64,000 nucleotides of DNA, taken from contig CP136896.1 of assembly GCA_034359265.1 (NCBI GenBank), forward strand, positions 17,267,501 to 17,331,500. The letters run 5' to 3'. A model generated the notes under the pieces. The model was not told where the DNA came from. It saw only the letters and a program-made list of their open reading frames with translations, and did no database searches. This DNA is from Canna indica. Its lineage: Eukaryota; Streptophyta; Magnoliopsida; Zingiberales; Cannaceae. The number at the start of each line of letters is the position of its first letter. Position 1 is the first letter of the stretch. Positions 31,659 through 43,159 of the stretch are shown piece after piece. The position numbers were made by a program, and so were the translations under genes.

Positions 31659-32618
31659 ATGTTATTTGTGCACAAGGATTCCCACCGCTTCCCCTTTTTC
31701 CCCTCTTCTCCCCCCAAATCCCCACCTGCGTCCGTAGCGCGCCGCTTTGAGGACGCCCTCACTGCCCGCCTCGCCGAACTCCTCCCTTTGCTGGAGTCTT
31801 CCCCCTCCCTCGCCTTCTCCTGGCTCGCCTCCGCAGTCCACCTCCTCGCCCTCACCCTCTCCGACGCCGCTGACCTCCTCTCCGATATCTCCGCCTCCGA
31901 GCGCGACACCGTCGCCGCCTATCTCGACTCCGGCGTCGCCCTCCTCGATGCCTGCAACGCCGCCTCCGCGGAGGTCGACCGCATCCTCCGCCGCCGTCTC
32001 CACCTCCGGTTTTCCCTCCACCTCCTCTCCTCCTCCGACGACGGCCGGGACACCGAGAAGCTCAAGCGGGCGCTGGACTCCGTAGCCGAGTGGCGCGCCT
32101 CCCCGTGCCGCGCGATCAAGTCATCTGCAGTTGACCTGGTGCGATCCCTCTCTCCGGCCGCCCTCCCGCGTGGTAAGATCTCGGCCGCCCGTAGAACGAT
32201 CTACGCCGTCGAGGCTGTTTCCTTCCTCGTCACAGGCGCTGTCGTGGCCGTCCTTGGTGGCGGCGGTCTCGCCGTGCCTAGCGTTCCCCGTGACTTACCA
32301 TGGGCGGAGGAGTACCAAAAGTTAGCCACGGCTGTCTCAAGAAAGCTCGCTGGTGACGGCCTCGCCCCCGAGCTTAAGGCGACTGAGGCCGCCGTAAAAA
32401 AATTGACAGGTGTTGTCGATGAGATCCAAGCAAACGGCGACGGGCAGAAGTCGATGAGCCTACGGAAAGCTGTTGACATAACGGAGAAAGCGACTGACAA
32501 GCTGACGGAGGGATTGGACGCGTTATCAAGCGCCGTTAACGAGGTGTTTCACTCGGCCTTACGTTTGAGGAGCACGGCGTTACAAGGATTCCGCGTCGGT
32601 TCTCAAAGATGTAAATAG
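31659..32618 (+). CDS. BYPASS1 (BPS1)-like protein
   Basis: An intronless frame of 319 residues starts at ATG 31659 (MLFVHKDSHRFPFFPSS); the codons just upstream in frame have no ATG. Family features in order: HRFPFFP near the N-terminus; a helical region with YLDSGVALLDACNAASAEVD (about 89-107), which matches the conserved YLD..V.LLD.CNA motif; a hydrophobic stretch at 184-207; LPWAEEYQKL (213-222), matching LPWA; and a C-terminal helix with LTEGLDALSSAVNEVFHSAL. Length fits the BPS1 family (about 320-350). In Arabidopsis BPS1 restrains a root-derived mobile signal that arrests shoot growth; its biochemistry is not settled. GC is very high at the 5' end and falls later. Family membership is firm; which paralogue is open. 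Confidence 0.85.
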   Translation: MLFVHKDSHRFPFFPSSPPKSPPASVARRFEDALTARLAELLPLLESSPSLAFSWLASAVHLLALTLSDAADLLSDISASERDTVAAYLDSGVALLDACNAASAEVDRILRRRLHLRFSLHLLSSSDDGRDTEKLKRALDSVAEWRASPCRAIKSSAVDLVRSLSPAALPRGKISAARRTIYAVEAVSFLVTGAVVAVLGGGGLAVPSVPRDLPWAEEYQKLATAVSRKLAGDGLAPELKATEAAVKKLTGVVDEIQANGDGQKSMSLRKAVDITEKATDKLTEGLDALSSAVNEVFHSALRLRSTALQGFRVGSQRCK

Positions 32619-33655
32619 TTATTGCACCGAGGGGCAAAATGCAAATTTGAAATAGAAAGAAGGGAAATTTGTCCAACAATATATCCCTGTATTATGTTTA
32701 TGTAAGAGTAGTTGGGTTTTCTTTGCAAAGTATGGGTTGGTTTTATTTATCTTTTTTTGTAGGAAATTGGTAAGCAGATGTACTTGTGTATAAATCTCTC
32801 CATCTCAAGTGGTGGCATACGAGAATTTGTACGCAGCAGCAACTGTCTATCCAATCTATCACTTGTTTTTCTTTACATATAGAAGCAATATTAGTCTAAT
32901 TGGGATGCTAATGTAATTTGTTCAATTTTTTCCTTTCCAAAATTCTCAAATTGAAATATATGAATGAACACCACGGAAGAACATTCAAGAAAGATCCCGA
33001 AACACAATATTGATGGAACACTACGTTCATCAACCAGCATGAAGTAGCAAAATACGGAGATTGAATGATAAGCTTGCCGTGCAGAGCCATTTTTGTCGGC
33101 AAAATAAGGAATAGTTTTGCTAATATTATTGTTGGCCTGTCAAACGTCAGAGTTTTAAGTTTTGTCCAGCACTGAAGAAAAGGCAGTGGAAATTAATTGA
33201 AAATTCTCCACTTGGTGAATAATAGTAGAGCCGGAAATTTTGATTAATTGGGAAGGGCGAGCTTATCCATTCAGCATTCAATGGTTTTGGTGGTGAGCAT
33301 CAGCAACACGGCATCTACCACACATTTGTTGCTTGGTTCACACCCTTTGTTCGGCCCAAGCGTCAGTCAACGCATTACTTTCTTATAGATCACATTGTCA
33401 AACAAATTAGGCAAAGTTTGAATAGAAAAGTACAGAAGCAACAATAGGAAATTATCAAAATCATAAGCCAACCGTGGATGGTTGGATAATACAATGGGTG
33501 ATAATGTAGCGTATATTGTCTAAAAATTTAAAGTTTAATTTTTAATATGATCATCTATTATAATTTTTTATTTTTAATAAAAAAGTATCAAAATCATAAA
33601 CTTTGCATATAACTATTAAAATCATAAATATTTTTTAAAAATATTATCATATGAA
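32619..33655. other. 3' flank of the BYPASS1-like gene
   Basis: The untranslated region probably extends to about 32830, with TTGTGTATAAAT and TGTACT words. No gene or mobile element is recognised in the rest, which is AT-rich. Confidence 0.4.
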
Positions 33656-33659
33656 TATT

Positions 33660-34166
33660 TGTGAATCAATAATTATCTTATGTGGGCCTTTATGTCTCCT
33701 GTTTCAGCGTGGTTTTCGGGTGACCTGCAAAAATATTCTGATGCTCAAGTAAGAAGAAATTTTCAAATTATGGGGTATGAAATTGGAATCGAGAGTATAC
33801 CTGATGTGCATCGTGTCTGTTTTATGAACAGATCAGGGATGTCTTGAGCCTTCATATTCTTGATCTCGCTGGATATGTTTGAAATGGGTCAAAGTTTATC
33901 CTGAATATCGCGGACTCATTATTATTGAATTTTTGATAATTAATGAAGGATGTCGATATTCTTATATGGTCGGATGGAGCCCCAAATTAAGTTGTAGTTG
34001 ACTTGATTTGAGTCTAGCCCATGAATGTGGGTGCAATCAGGTCTGGTCTGGCTAGGCCCAATAGAGCTAGTCCAGTCCACAGCCCCAGAACTTGGTCAGA
34101 GCCCGAAGACTTTGTGCTGAGCTCTAATAGTGTGCCGAATTATGTTCGTTTGTCGAGCTTTCTACA
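33660..34166 (+). repeat. LTR-like dispersed repeat (partner at 62965-63395)
   Basis: Shared phrases in the same order include GACCTGCAAA(A/G), CTCAAGTAAGAAG, GGGTATGAAATT(G/A)GAATCGA, TATACCT(G/A)ATGTG, GGACTCATTATT(A)TTGAAT-like text, ATATGG(T/C)CG and TTGACTTGA(C)TTTGAGTCT. The repeat resembles the end of a plant retrotransposon LTR. It probably belongs to the gypsy-type element that follows. Confidence 0.6.
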
Positions 34167-34609
34167 TAGGGGTGTTCACAGGTCGGGTCGGGTTTAGAAA
34201 AAAAATCGATCTGACCCGACCAAGTGTAATCGGGTCAGGTCGGGTCGGGTCGAAAATTTTTCACCTCTCAAACCTGACCCGACCCAACCCGACCTAGTTC
34301 GTGTCGGGTCGGGTAGTCGGGTTTACCCGTTTAGGTAAAAAATGAGTCTTTAACAATATATTTTTTTAAAAAAATAAAAAAAATTAAAAATAAATGTTTT
34401 TTTAATATAAATATTTTAAAAAATGATTAAAAATGTAAATAATCGGATCATCGAGTTTCAAATTCTAAAACCCGAGACCTGACCCGATTATGATCGGGTT
34501 TGGTCAAATTATACCCGACCCGATTACCCGACCCGACCCAACCCAAATAAGTCGGGTCGTGTCGGGTTCTCGGGTTCATTGGGTCGGGTCGACCCAATGA
34601 ACAACCCTG
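34167..34609. mobile_element. hAT-type MITE, GGGTCGGGT-word family
   Basis: The ends TAGGGGTGTTCACAGGTC and, inverted, CAGGGTTGTTCATTGGGT lie between perfect duplications TTTCTACA (34159-34166 and 34610-34617). The left arm carries CGGGTCGGGT words and the right arm their complements. It belongs to the same sequence family as 20065-20731 but is shorter (443 bp) and diverged. Confidence 0.9.
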
Positions 34610-34877
34610 TTTCTACATGTTCTCGATCAGTGTCTAACTTTGGTCGGGCTTCGGTAAGTGAGCATGTGTTGAGTTCTGTCACTGAATGGCCGAGGTAGAT
34701 GAGATCATGTATCTTGGTCTCATTGTTTTGCGAATTTTCTATTTCTACGTCCAGTATAGTGGCTACATGAAGAGGGAGTGATCTATTACACGTGTTGGCC
34801 CTCTATTGTTGTTTTGCTTTTTCTGGCATTTAATTCTAGTGGGGATGGGGTGGGGTAATCATAGCACAAAGATCTAC

Positions 34878-35084
34878 CTGTTTGTTGATCCACTAGTAGC
34901 TTAGTGGTGAGACATTCAGTTATGCTGCCAATAGATCATGGTTTGATCCCTAGTAGTAACGTTTTACGCGCCTATTTTCGTGTCTTTGTGTATGCCTTGT
35001 AATGCGTCTTGTGCGTATAATTTCACGTCGTGTACTCTTTGTAATGACTATGTTATAAAGTTATTTTTTATATATAAAAAAGAG
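34878..35084 (+). mobile_element. tRNA-derived SINE with 8-bp duplication
   Basis: Box A TAGCTTAGTGG (34897-34907) and box B GGTTTGATCCC (34940-34950) are spaced as in tRNA genes. The 207-bp unit ends in TATATATAAAAAAG. It is flanked by AGATCTAC (34870-34877 and 35085-35092). The 3' body has GCGTATAATTTCACGTCGTG. It sits in the gypsy-type LTR/leader sequence. Confidence 0.7.
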
Positions 35085-35499
35085 AGATCTACTCGTTCAT
35101 GCTTTGAGGCGTTTGAGTATCTGCCGCTGATGGAACGATCGATTTGGATTCTAACTACTGTCAGAGCACGGCTATTAGCTGTCAGATGGGGACGTTGTCG
35201 CTTCCTGGTCTTTAAAGCTCTCTCCTGTCCTTCATTTTGAGTTTTCCTGCATCCCACGTTCTTGCTTGTTCCTTGTTCATGTTCTTAAGGTATTTGCCGG
35301 CAATAGTGTTGATCCGTTCATAGCCTTGTACATTATCATTCATTTTCGGTAAGTCTTCCTGACTCAACCTCTTATATATGCCTTGTCGGTGTCGGCCTTA
35401 GGTTGGTAGGTTGTACTAACTCGTCCCTCGTTTATTACGGTTTCTAGTCTTCTTCGGGTTGATGGGGAAGAAGGGTGTTAGTCTTGACTTGGTGGTAGG

Positions 35500-37002
35500 T
35501 GTTGGGTGAAATGTCCACACTAGAGGGGAGGGGGGGGGATGAATAGTGTGTTAACTAATCTTATCGCCTAATTCCGATTTTAAGCTTTTCTTAAAGTACT
35601 TTGACAATTTACAATTCAACGACTAAATGCGGAAGCGAGTAATAAAGATAAATAATACAATACACAAAGAGAACAATGCTAACACAATTATTTATAGTGG
35701 TTCGGCCCCAATGCCTACTCCACTACCTAAGCACATCACTTAGGATTTTCAAACTAAGTTTACAAGATTATATTGTTTCCCTTACAAAGAGGACTTAACA
35801 ATCGGAAAGTCTCCGCTCTCAAACCAAAGGCACTTCCACACCCTGAAGTATCCTGCCTTCCTACCGAGAGCACTCTCTCACCTCAACCTAAGGGACAACT
35901 CAACTAATCCTAGTAAACTATGTTTACACAAGTGGTTTTACACCTTCTACACCAAGGATACCACTCAATTACAATACCTAACACTAGGTCTTCTTACAAG
36001 CTCAAATACAAGAAAATAAACAACAAAATATAATAAAAAATAGAGCAATAAATCAAACAATAAATTACTTAGCTTCGGGACAAGATTACTACCTTTCTCT
36101 TGATGCCTTTGATGATGAGGCAATGAAATAAAGACTTAATCAAGGAGATGAAAGGTTCAAGCTAGGGTTTTTATAAGATTAACTCAATATGGGCTTAGAA
36201 TTGATCAAATGATGGCTCAATGAAGTTAGGAGTGATCAAAAAAGCGCCAAAGGAAGGCTTAGGCTTAGGTATTTATAGAGCTAAGAAGAAAGCTCGGGTG
36301 AAGCAGCGCTCAGCGGCAGGAAATCTAGTCGTTTTCCGCCTTCCGGTCGATCGTCGATCGATCGACCGATCGATCGCCCAGCGACCGCTGGCATTTTGTG
36401 CTACTGCCGCTCTGTTCAGTTGATCGGATGATCGATCAACTTAATCACGCTTCAGCTCCTCTGCTATCCGATCGATCGAAGCAAGCACTGCCAGTTTTTG
36501 GCACACTTTGGTCGACCGAATTGGCTACTGCCAATTTTCCACCATATTCGGTCGACCGATCGGTCGATCACATTGGCTACTTCCAATTTTTGGCACCATT
36601 CGGTCGATCGAATTGGCTACTGCCAATTCTTCACTTCATTTGGTCGACTAACTGGTCGATCGAACCTAGGCTAAAATTGATTTTTTCAACCTTCTTCTTG
36701 CGCGCTTCATTTTTGGGTTCCGGTCTTCAACGTGCGTCAACTTGGAGAGCTATCCATGTGTTCTTTAGACTTGTCCAAGACGTCTTTAGTGCACATGTCG
36801 AACTTCGAGAAACTTTCGCGACAAACCCGAACGCGTCGACCCATGTCCTTCTGATTTTTTGATTTCTTCTGATATTTCCGATCGAGGACATTGAGTGCTA
36901 ATCGATATGGAACTTAAAAATATTTCTTAATAAAACGTTAGTTCCATGTTTGTTATCATCAAAATCGAGATTAAGGCCAAGGTAGAATACCTTAGGCCAA
37001 CA
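35500..37002 (-). repeat. Left (3') LTR of copy 1
   Basis: In minus-strand sense it starts TGTTGGCCTAAGG and ends TTTCACCCAACA. The polypurine-like AAAAAGGGAGAGAT abuts the start. The family phrase GGTTCGGCCCCAATGCCTAC lies near 35700. A TATA box (TATAAATA) is at 36277-36270. Confidence 0.88.
36270..36665 (-). promoter_or_regulatory. LTR promoter: TATA box and upstream palindrome array
   Basis: In the direction of transcription, an array of TCGGTCGATCGA/GGTCGACC-type palindromes (36665 to 36345) precedes the TATA box (36277-36270) by 70-390 bp. Within it a unit of about 55-60 bp repeats three times. It joins a GATCGACC word to ATTGGCTACTGCCAAT, itself a hairpin. The same arrangement recurs in the right LTR (42740-42465). 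Confidence 0.7.
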
Positions 37003-40000
37003 ATCTCTCCCTTTTTGATGATGACAAACATCCTTAAAAAAATATCTACAATTAAGCAATCCCCTACCAACATGCATATCTATATAATAGAACTCCCCCT
37101 ATCTATATGCATGATTTTTTTATATTTTCTTTCCATTTACCTATATTTTTCTCCCCCTTTTAACATCAATCAAAAAGGCCAATAAATGTCAACCTATAGT
37201 CAAAGTTGAGACTCTAAAATTTTTTATGAAACATGAAAATCTCAACTAAAGGGATGAAAAATCAAATATCTAATATGAGACTAAACCATACATGATAGCA
37301 TTAGATGATAAATACATTCCAAGTCTAGAAATCATGTATAGGCTTAAGTATTGATATTTTTGTGTATCGATCAAGGAGTCAAAAATCATTTTAGAAATAT
37401 TTTTTCTCATCAAATGAGTAGAACGATACTATAAGTGAATTTAAAATATCATACTTCAAGTCTCATTTAAAAATCTAATGAAAATTTAAAGTATCGAAAA
37501 AATGAGCAACTTGAGAAGAGAGATACTTTAGTGACATTTTCGTAAATAAATGAGATTTTTATGATATTTCCAGAAATCATTCAAACTTTCAAAATACAAA
37601 GATATGATCATGTAAAGCATGTATATCAAGTTTGAAGTGAAAAGAATGTCATTTGATCAAAATATGAACTTAGCACGATTTCATTCAAAGTAGGCATGAA
37701 AGCATGAAAATGACTAAGTATCAAATTTTGTTATCTACTCATGCATTCTCATATTTAGGTACCTAGATATCTAACATGAGTGAGTCTAAGTATATTGATC
37801 AAGTTTGGACTTAAAATGATATTTCTAAGTCACTTTTTGACGTAGGTCAAAGTATAGTTTAAGTTTTCAAAAATTAAACTTTTAAATTCATACAAAATCA
37901 TATTTTTGATGAAAATTTTTTAAACTTTAACTGGACAAACTAGATTTTTCAAGAAATCTACAGGTTCAAGATTCAGTCAAAAATCAGTTTCATATAAATT
38001 CATAAATTTCTTAAAAGTCCAGGGGCATTTTCGTAAATTTAAGGTGTTTTTCCAAAAGTTATCATTTTTGCTTCAAACTTTTCAGACATCGCTGAATGAT
38101 CATTTAAGATGTGTGTGTCAAGTTTGAGCTCAAAATGAATTGTCTAAGTTCATTTTTTATCATATATTGATTTTAATAAAAAAATAGATATTTCTTGCTA
38201 CCATTCAAGATATCAAAATTATTTCTAGAAATGATTTTACTCAAACAATGGTGTGAATGATATTAGAAACGAAACCAAAATGGTATACACAAACTTTCAT
38301 TAGAAGTTTTCGACGAAAAATCAAAGTATCGGAAAAATTAATATTTCAAGAAGGATGATACTTTGCATTTTTGAAATTCAACTTTAAATTTTCACTATAA
38401 ATCAGATTCTTGATGAAACTTTTCAAAATTTTCACTGAAGAAACTATATTTTTTAGTGAAGGCGCAGTTTCAAGAATCAGTTTAAAAGTATTTTTCTATA
38501 TTTTTCTAGAAATAACTGAAAATCCTAAAATTTCAATGGTATTTTCGTAATTTTTAGTCTTTTTTCAAAACATGCTCAGTTTTCATTCAAACTTCTATGA
38601 CACCATAAAATGATCATGTAAAAAGTGTTTGTCAAGTTTGAAATAAAAATTATATCCTTAAGTCAAGATATCAACCTAGCATGATTTCATTCAAAATTAA
38701 ACTAGTTATCATGAAACTTGCTAAGTGTCAATCTTATCATTTTCTGATAGTTTTTCAATCTTAAACCTATGGATACCTAACATGAGTAAATCCAAACATG
38801 TTCATCTAATATGGATTGAAAATGAGACCTCTAAGTCAATTTATTGACTTGGGTCAACTTGGTTCAAAAGAGGTTATCATGAAGTGACCTCTATGTCATT
38901 TTATCCATATCCATATGAATTTTTTACTCTAAGTGCATGGAAATATATCATACTTATTCCTAAATATGTTTAAGAAGTTTGGACTTAAAATGAAATGTCC
39001 AAGTCGATTTATTGACTTGAGTCAAATTTTTCAAGCTTAAGTCCCCTAATGTGATCTACTTATCACATTTGTCATCTACACATGAATTTTTAAGTTTAAA
39101 CACCTAGAATCATATCATGTGTGTATCTAAATATGTTCATTGGGTGTTTAATCAAAATGAGGTCTCTAATAAAAAATTTCAAACTAGTCCAATTTCATTC
39201 AATATCAATATCATGAAATTGCCTAGTTATCATGAAGTTGCCTAGTTATCATGATTTTCCACTCATAAAAATTCAAATATTTATCATGCAAAATCAATCA
39301 TAAGTATATAGCGACATCATTAAAGTATGAATATTCAAGTATTATATTAAGATTTTTGCAAAAAACGAACTCATACCTCATTCTTGGAAATTTTGCCAAA
39401 CTTGTCTTTTTCATTTTAATTTCTAAAGTCTTCCATTTTATCATAACTTACAAGCAATATTCATTAGTAGAATAATGAGAATATAATTACTAGCAAGTTA
39501 TCAAACTAAGTAGCAAAGAGAGGGATCAATTATCGATATCAAAATCTACTTTGCTAAATAGTTTCAAATTCGTTTCAAAATGGAATCGAGTAATATCAAA
39601 ACGAATTTAAAGAGATCACAAGTGAAATATAAATGAAAACATGATCTCCAACCATTCCTATTGGTTGAAAATTGAAAGGTCATAATTAGCCTACGATTTA
39701 GAATCGCAAGGTCGCTAGGGGTGGAAATAGGCCAAGCGACCTGTCAGGGGCTTGTATTTGGCCTAGCTTGGCTTGACCTGGTTTGTTTTTAAAAAAAATC
39801 AGGCCAATGCTTTAAAATAGGTCTGTTTTCCTTAACAAGCCAGACCCAAGCTCAATTTAAAGCCTATTGAGCCTAATAGGCTGGCCTGGGCCTATTAAGA
39901 TGGTGTATATATATAATTACGTATTTACATTAAAAGTATTTTAATATAATAACTAATATTATTTTAGTTTAATAAAACACATGCCACAGGCTACAAGCCA

Positions 40001-40499
40001 CAGACCGCAGGCCAAAATTTTATATTATAAGTAGGTTTTATAAAAAAAAAAATTATATTGAAAGTAGGCTTCATAAACATGCCACAGGCCAGGCCAGGCC
40101 AATGAACAGACTAGACTCAGGCCAAATTTTAAGCCTATAACAGGTCACAGGCCAGGCCCAAGCCAATTTTCTACCATATTGGCCTGGCCTGTTTCCACCC
40201 CTAAAGGTCGCTTAGGCCCATTACAGGCCACACAGGTCTCCGAAGAGATCGGAAATCAAAAATCATTTTAATAAAATCGTATCAAGAGCGGATAAGATCA
40301 ACTCAAATCAATCGAGTATCATAAAACTCCAACTTAAATGAATTCAAATAAAGTAAAGGGGATGATAGGAATTATACCTAGATGTCAATTTTTATACCTA
40401 TGACATCATGATGACTTAAAGTTGCAACCTCATGGAGATTTTTCATTTGAATCCAAGGTCAACTTCAATACACCATTTTTCATTCATCCTTGTGTGGTA
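37003..40499. other. Non-coding interior of copy 1
   Basis: AT-rich sequence with recurring phrases such as TTGACTT(G/A)(G/A)GTCAA, ATGATTTCATTCAAA and AACATGAGTAAATC. It aligns along its length with 45794-48800 in copy 2. No pol motif is visible on either strand. It may be a decayed and re-expanded pol region or unrelated filler. Confidence 0.7.
39716..40203. mobile_element. hAT-type MITE, GGCCTGGCCTG-word family
   Basis: The ends TAGGGGTGGAAATAGGCC and, inverted, TAGGGGTGGAAACAGGCC lie between perfect duplications AAGGTCGC (39708-39715 and 40204-40211). Arms use GGCCTG words and their complements. The uninterrupted target AAGGTCGC is present once in the sister element at 48529-48536. Confidence 0.95.
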
Positions 40500-40568
40500 G
40501 CTCCCCCTACAAAAGAAGATGGGACTTTTGGTACCCAAATAACTTTGGGTCCTTGGGGGTGAGTTGGC

Positions 40569-41843
40569 CTAGGAATCCAAAGTGTCATAAATAGCATGGC
40601 CAAAAATACCATAACAAAAACAATGTCCATTGAATTTTTTTTCATTTATGCTATGAACATTAGATCTATCATTTGAATGCTTGACATGTGAAATATGATG
40701 AGTATGAGCATTCATATAAAAATCATTCTTCTTCTTATGATCATGAGGTCTAATGGTAGAATGCATAGCATGAGAATAATGATGAACATTAGCATTCTTT
40801 ACATAAGTCTTTCTAGTGTTCTTAAGACATGAAACTTTTTTCAAATCGTTTACTTTCTTATTTAAGAAAATAACTTTAGTTTTCAAATTATTCATGGATT
40901 TTTAAATAGCATGCAATTGAGTTTTTAACATGCTATTTTCATTCTTTAAATTATCATTTTTATGTTTCAAGTCCTTAATCTCAAGTATCAACATATCATG
41001 ACAAGGATCAAATGAGCTAGATTTCAATTTCTCATTTTCTAATTCTAGAGCATGCATATGTGAACTAAGTCTAGAATTCTCATTTTTAATCCTTTTGTTT
41101 TCCTTATCCTTTTTTAAGAGCAAGGCATACATGTTTTTATACTCATCCATCAATTCATCAAAATCATGAGAGTTAGATGAGTTAATACTATTATTATTAT
41201 TAACATGACTAAAAGGAGAGGAGTGTACCTCGTTGTTATCATTCATGAGGCATTCTTTTGAGATGGCTTCATAGTCATGGCAAGATGATGCTTCACTTGA
41301 GTGGAATGAGGATGTGGAAGCATTCGACCACTTCTTTGCCTTGTTCTTCATAGTAGGACAGTTCTTCTTCACATGTCATTTTTCTTTGTACACATGGCAA
41401 ATCACATTCCTTTTTCGATTTTTAGTACTCCTATGACTAGAGGCACTATGCGCTTCAAAAACCATATTAGTATTGGGTGGACGACAATTGTCATCACTCC
41501 CCTCATCAAATGTATTGAGCTCTTCGGTTTTTGCATAATTATAAAGCATGTTTAAGGTAGCCCAAATATCGAATGCGAAAGTACAATGCATGATGTTTTC
41601 AAAGACATTATTTTTCAAAGAACAAAATATGCAATTTGTAGCTTTAGCATTTAATTCAAACATATCAATTTGTTTTTGGGTCCATGCATTCATGTCTTCC
41701 TTAGGTTCAATATATTTAATTTTTACCATGTTAAAAATACCTAAATCTTGAGTCTTTAAGAAAGTGTACATCCTAGACTTTCAAATACCAAAGTTCGAGG
41801 CATCGAACCTAGGAGGTGAAGACGCTAAACTCTCTATTGCCAT
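40569..41843 (-). pseudogene. SIRE-like copia gag, copy 1
   Basis: ATG at 41843 starts MAIESLASSPPRFDASNFGI. The next codon, Trp in copy 2, is TGA here, so translation would stop at residue 20. The frame then gives MYTFLKTQDLGIFN, ELNAKATNCIFCSLKNNVFE and ATLNMLYNYAKTEELNTFDE, the UBN2-type gag domain. A degenerate zinc motif CHVYKEK, stop, HVKKNCP follows. A long coiled coil (40902-41372, many N/K/L heptads) comes next and then a second zinc motif CFCYGIFGHAIYDT with its last Cys lost. The arrangement UBN2, knuckle, coiled coil, knuckle is that of SIRE/Maximus gag. Confidence 0.8.
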
Positions 41844-41900
41844 TTTCCGGATCAAGAGACGATGTAGAGGAGAAGGTGAAATCTCAAACTACGACCCGCT

Positions 41901-43079
41901 CGTTTTCCTTACAAAGAGGACTTTATAATCGGAAAGTCTCCGCTTTCAAACCGAAGGCACTTCCACACCCGGAAGTATCCCGCCTTCCTAACGAGAGCAC
42001 TCTCCCACCTCAACCTAAGGGACAACTCAACTAATCCTAGTAAACTACGTTTACACAAGTGGTTTTGCACCTTCTACACCAAGGATACCACTCAATCACA
42101 AGACCTAACACTAGGTCTTCTTACAAGCTCAAATGCAAGTAAATAAACAACAAAATACAATAATAAATGGAGCAATAAATCAAATAATAAATTACTTAGC
42201 TCCACAATAAGATTCCTAACTTCCTCTTGATGTCTTTGATGATGAAGCAATGAAATAGCTTAATCAAGGAGATGAAAAATTCAAGCTAGGATTTTCACAA
42301 GATTAACTCAATGAGGGCTTAGAATTGATCAAATGATGGCTCAAGGAAGTTAGGAGTGATCAAAAGAGTGTCAAAGGAAGGCTTAGGCTTAGGTATTTAT
42401 AGTGCTAACAAGAAAGCTCGGGTGAAGCAGTGCTCAATGGCACGAAATCTAGCCATTTTCCGCCTTCCGATCGATCGACCACCCAGCGACCGTTGGCATT
42501 TTGCGCTTCTGCCGCTCTGTTCGATCGACCGGATGGTCGACCAACTTAATCGCGCTTCAGCTCCTCTACTATCTGATCGACCGCTCGATCAACCGAAGCA
42601 AGCACTGCCAATTTTTGGCACACTTCGATTGATCGACCGGTCGACCAAATTGGCTACTGCCAATTTTTTGTCACATTCGGTCGATCGAATTGGCTACTGC
42701 CAATTCTTCACTTCATTCGATCGACCGACCGGTCGATTGAACCTAGGCTGAAATTGATTTTTTCAGCCTTCTTCTTGCGCGCTTCATTTTCGGGTTCCGG
42801 TCTTCAACGTGCGTCAACTTGGAGAGCTATCCATGTGTTCTTTAGACTTGTCCAAGACGTCTTTGGTGCACACGTCGAACTTCAAGAAACTTTCGCGACG
42901 AACCCAAATGCGTCGACCCATGTCCTTTCAATTTTTTGATTTCTTCCGATATTTTTGATCGAGGATATTGAGTGCTAACCGATATGGAACCTGAAAATAT
43001 TTTTTAATGAAATATTAGTTTCATATTTGTTATCATCAAAACTGAGATTAAGACCAAGGTAGAAAACTTTAGGCCAACA
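41901..43079 (-). repeat. Right (5') LTR of copy 1, truncated
   Basis: It matches the left LTR from about 35782 onward and ends at AGGCCAACA. The first 280 bp of the LTR and the primer-binding site are gone. The junction at about 41900 joins CGACCCGCTC of the leader to GTTTTCCTTACAAAGAGG of the LTR. The TATA box is at 42401-42394. Confidence 0.85.
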
Positions 43080-43159
43080 GTAGGTACGTCGAGCGAGGCT
43101 GTAGACCCTTACTCGTGGGTTCAAGACGAGATAAGGCAATAGAACTCGGAGATGACCAG

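Larger units (their letters stand above)
35500..43079 (-). mobile_element. Gag-only SIRE-like copia element (TR-GAG type), copy 1
   Basis: The flanks are a perfect GTAGG duplication (35495-35499 and 43080-43084). LTRs are 35500-37002 and, truncated, 41901-43079. The interior contains gag on the minus strand (40569-41843) and about 3.4 kb of AT-rich non-coding sequence, including a hAT MITE (39716-40203), where pol should be. No protease, integrase, RT or RNase H motif is found. The 5' start of the right LTR, together with the primer-binding site, is deleted. It is a non-autonomous, dead copy. Confidence 0.85.

Noticed and set aside
31646..32500. Several long reading frames on the opposite strand or other frames of the BYPASS1-like gene
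   Set aside because: They are GC-rich shadow frames with low-complexity Arg/Glu/Pro composition and no family motifs.
36340..36665. The repeated GATCGACC words as a CRISPR-like array
   Set aside because: Spacing and units are irregular, the words are palindromic, and this is plant retrotransposon U3. There is no cas-type gene.
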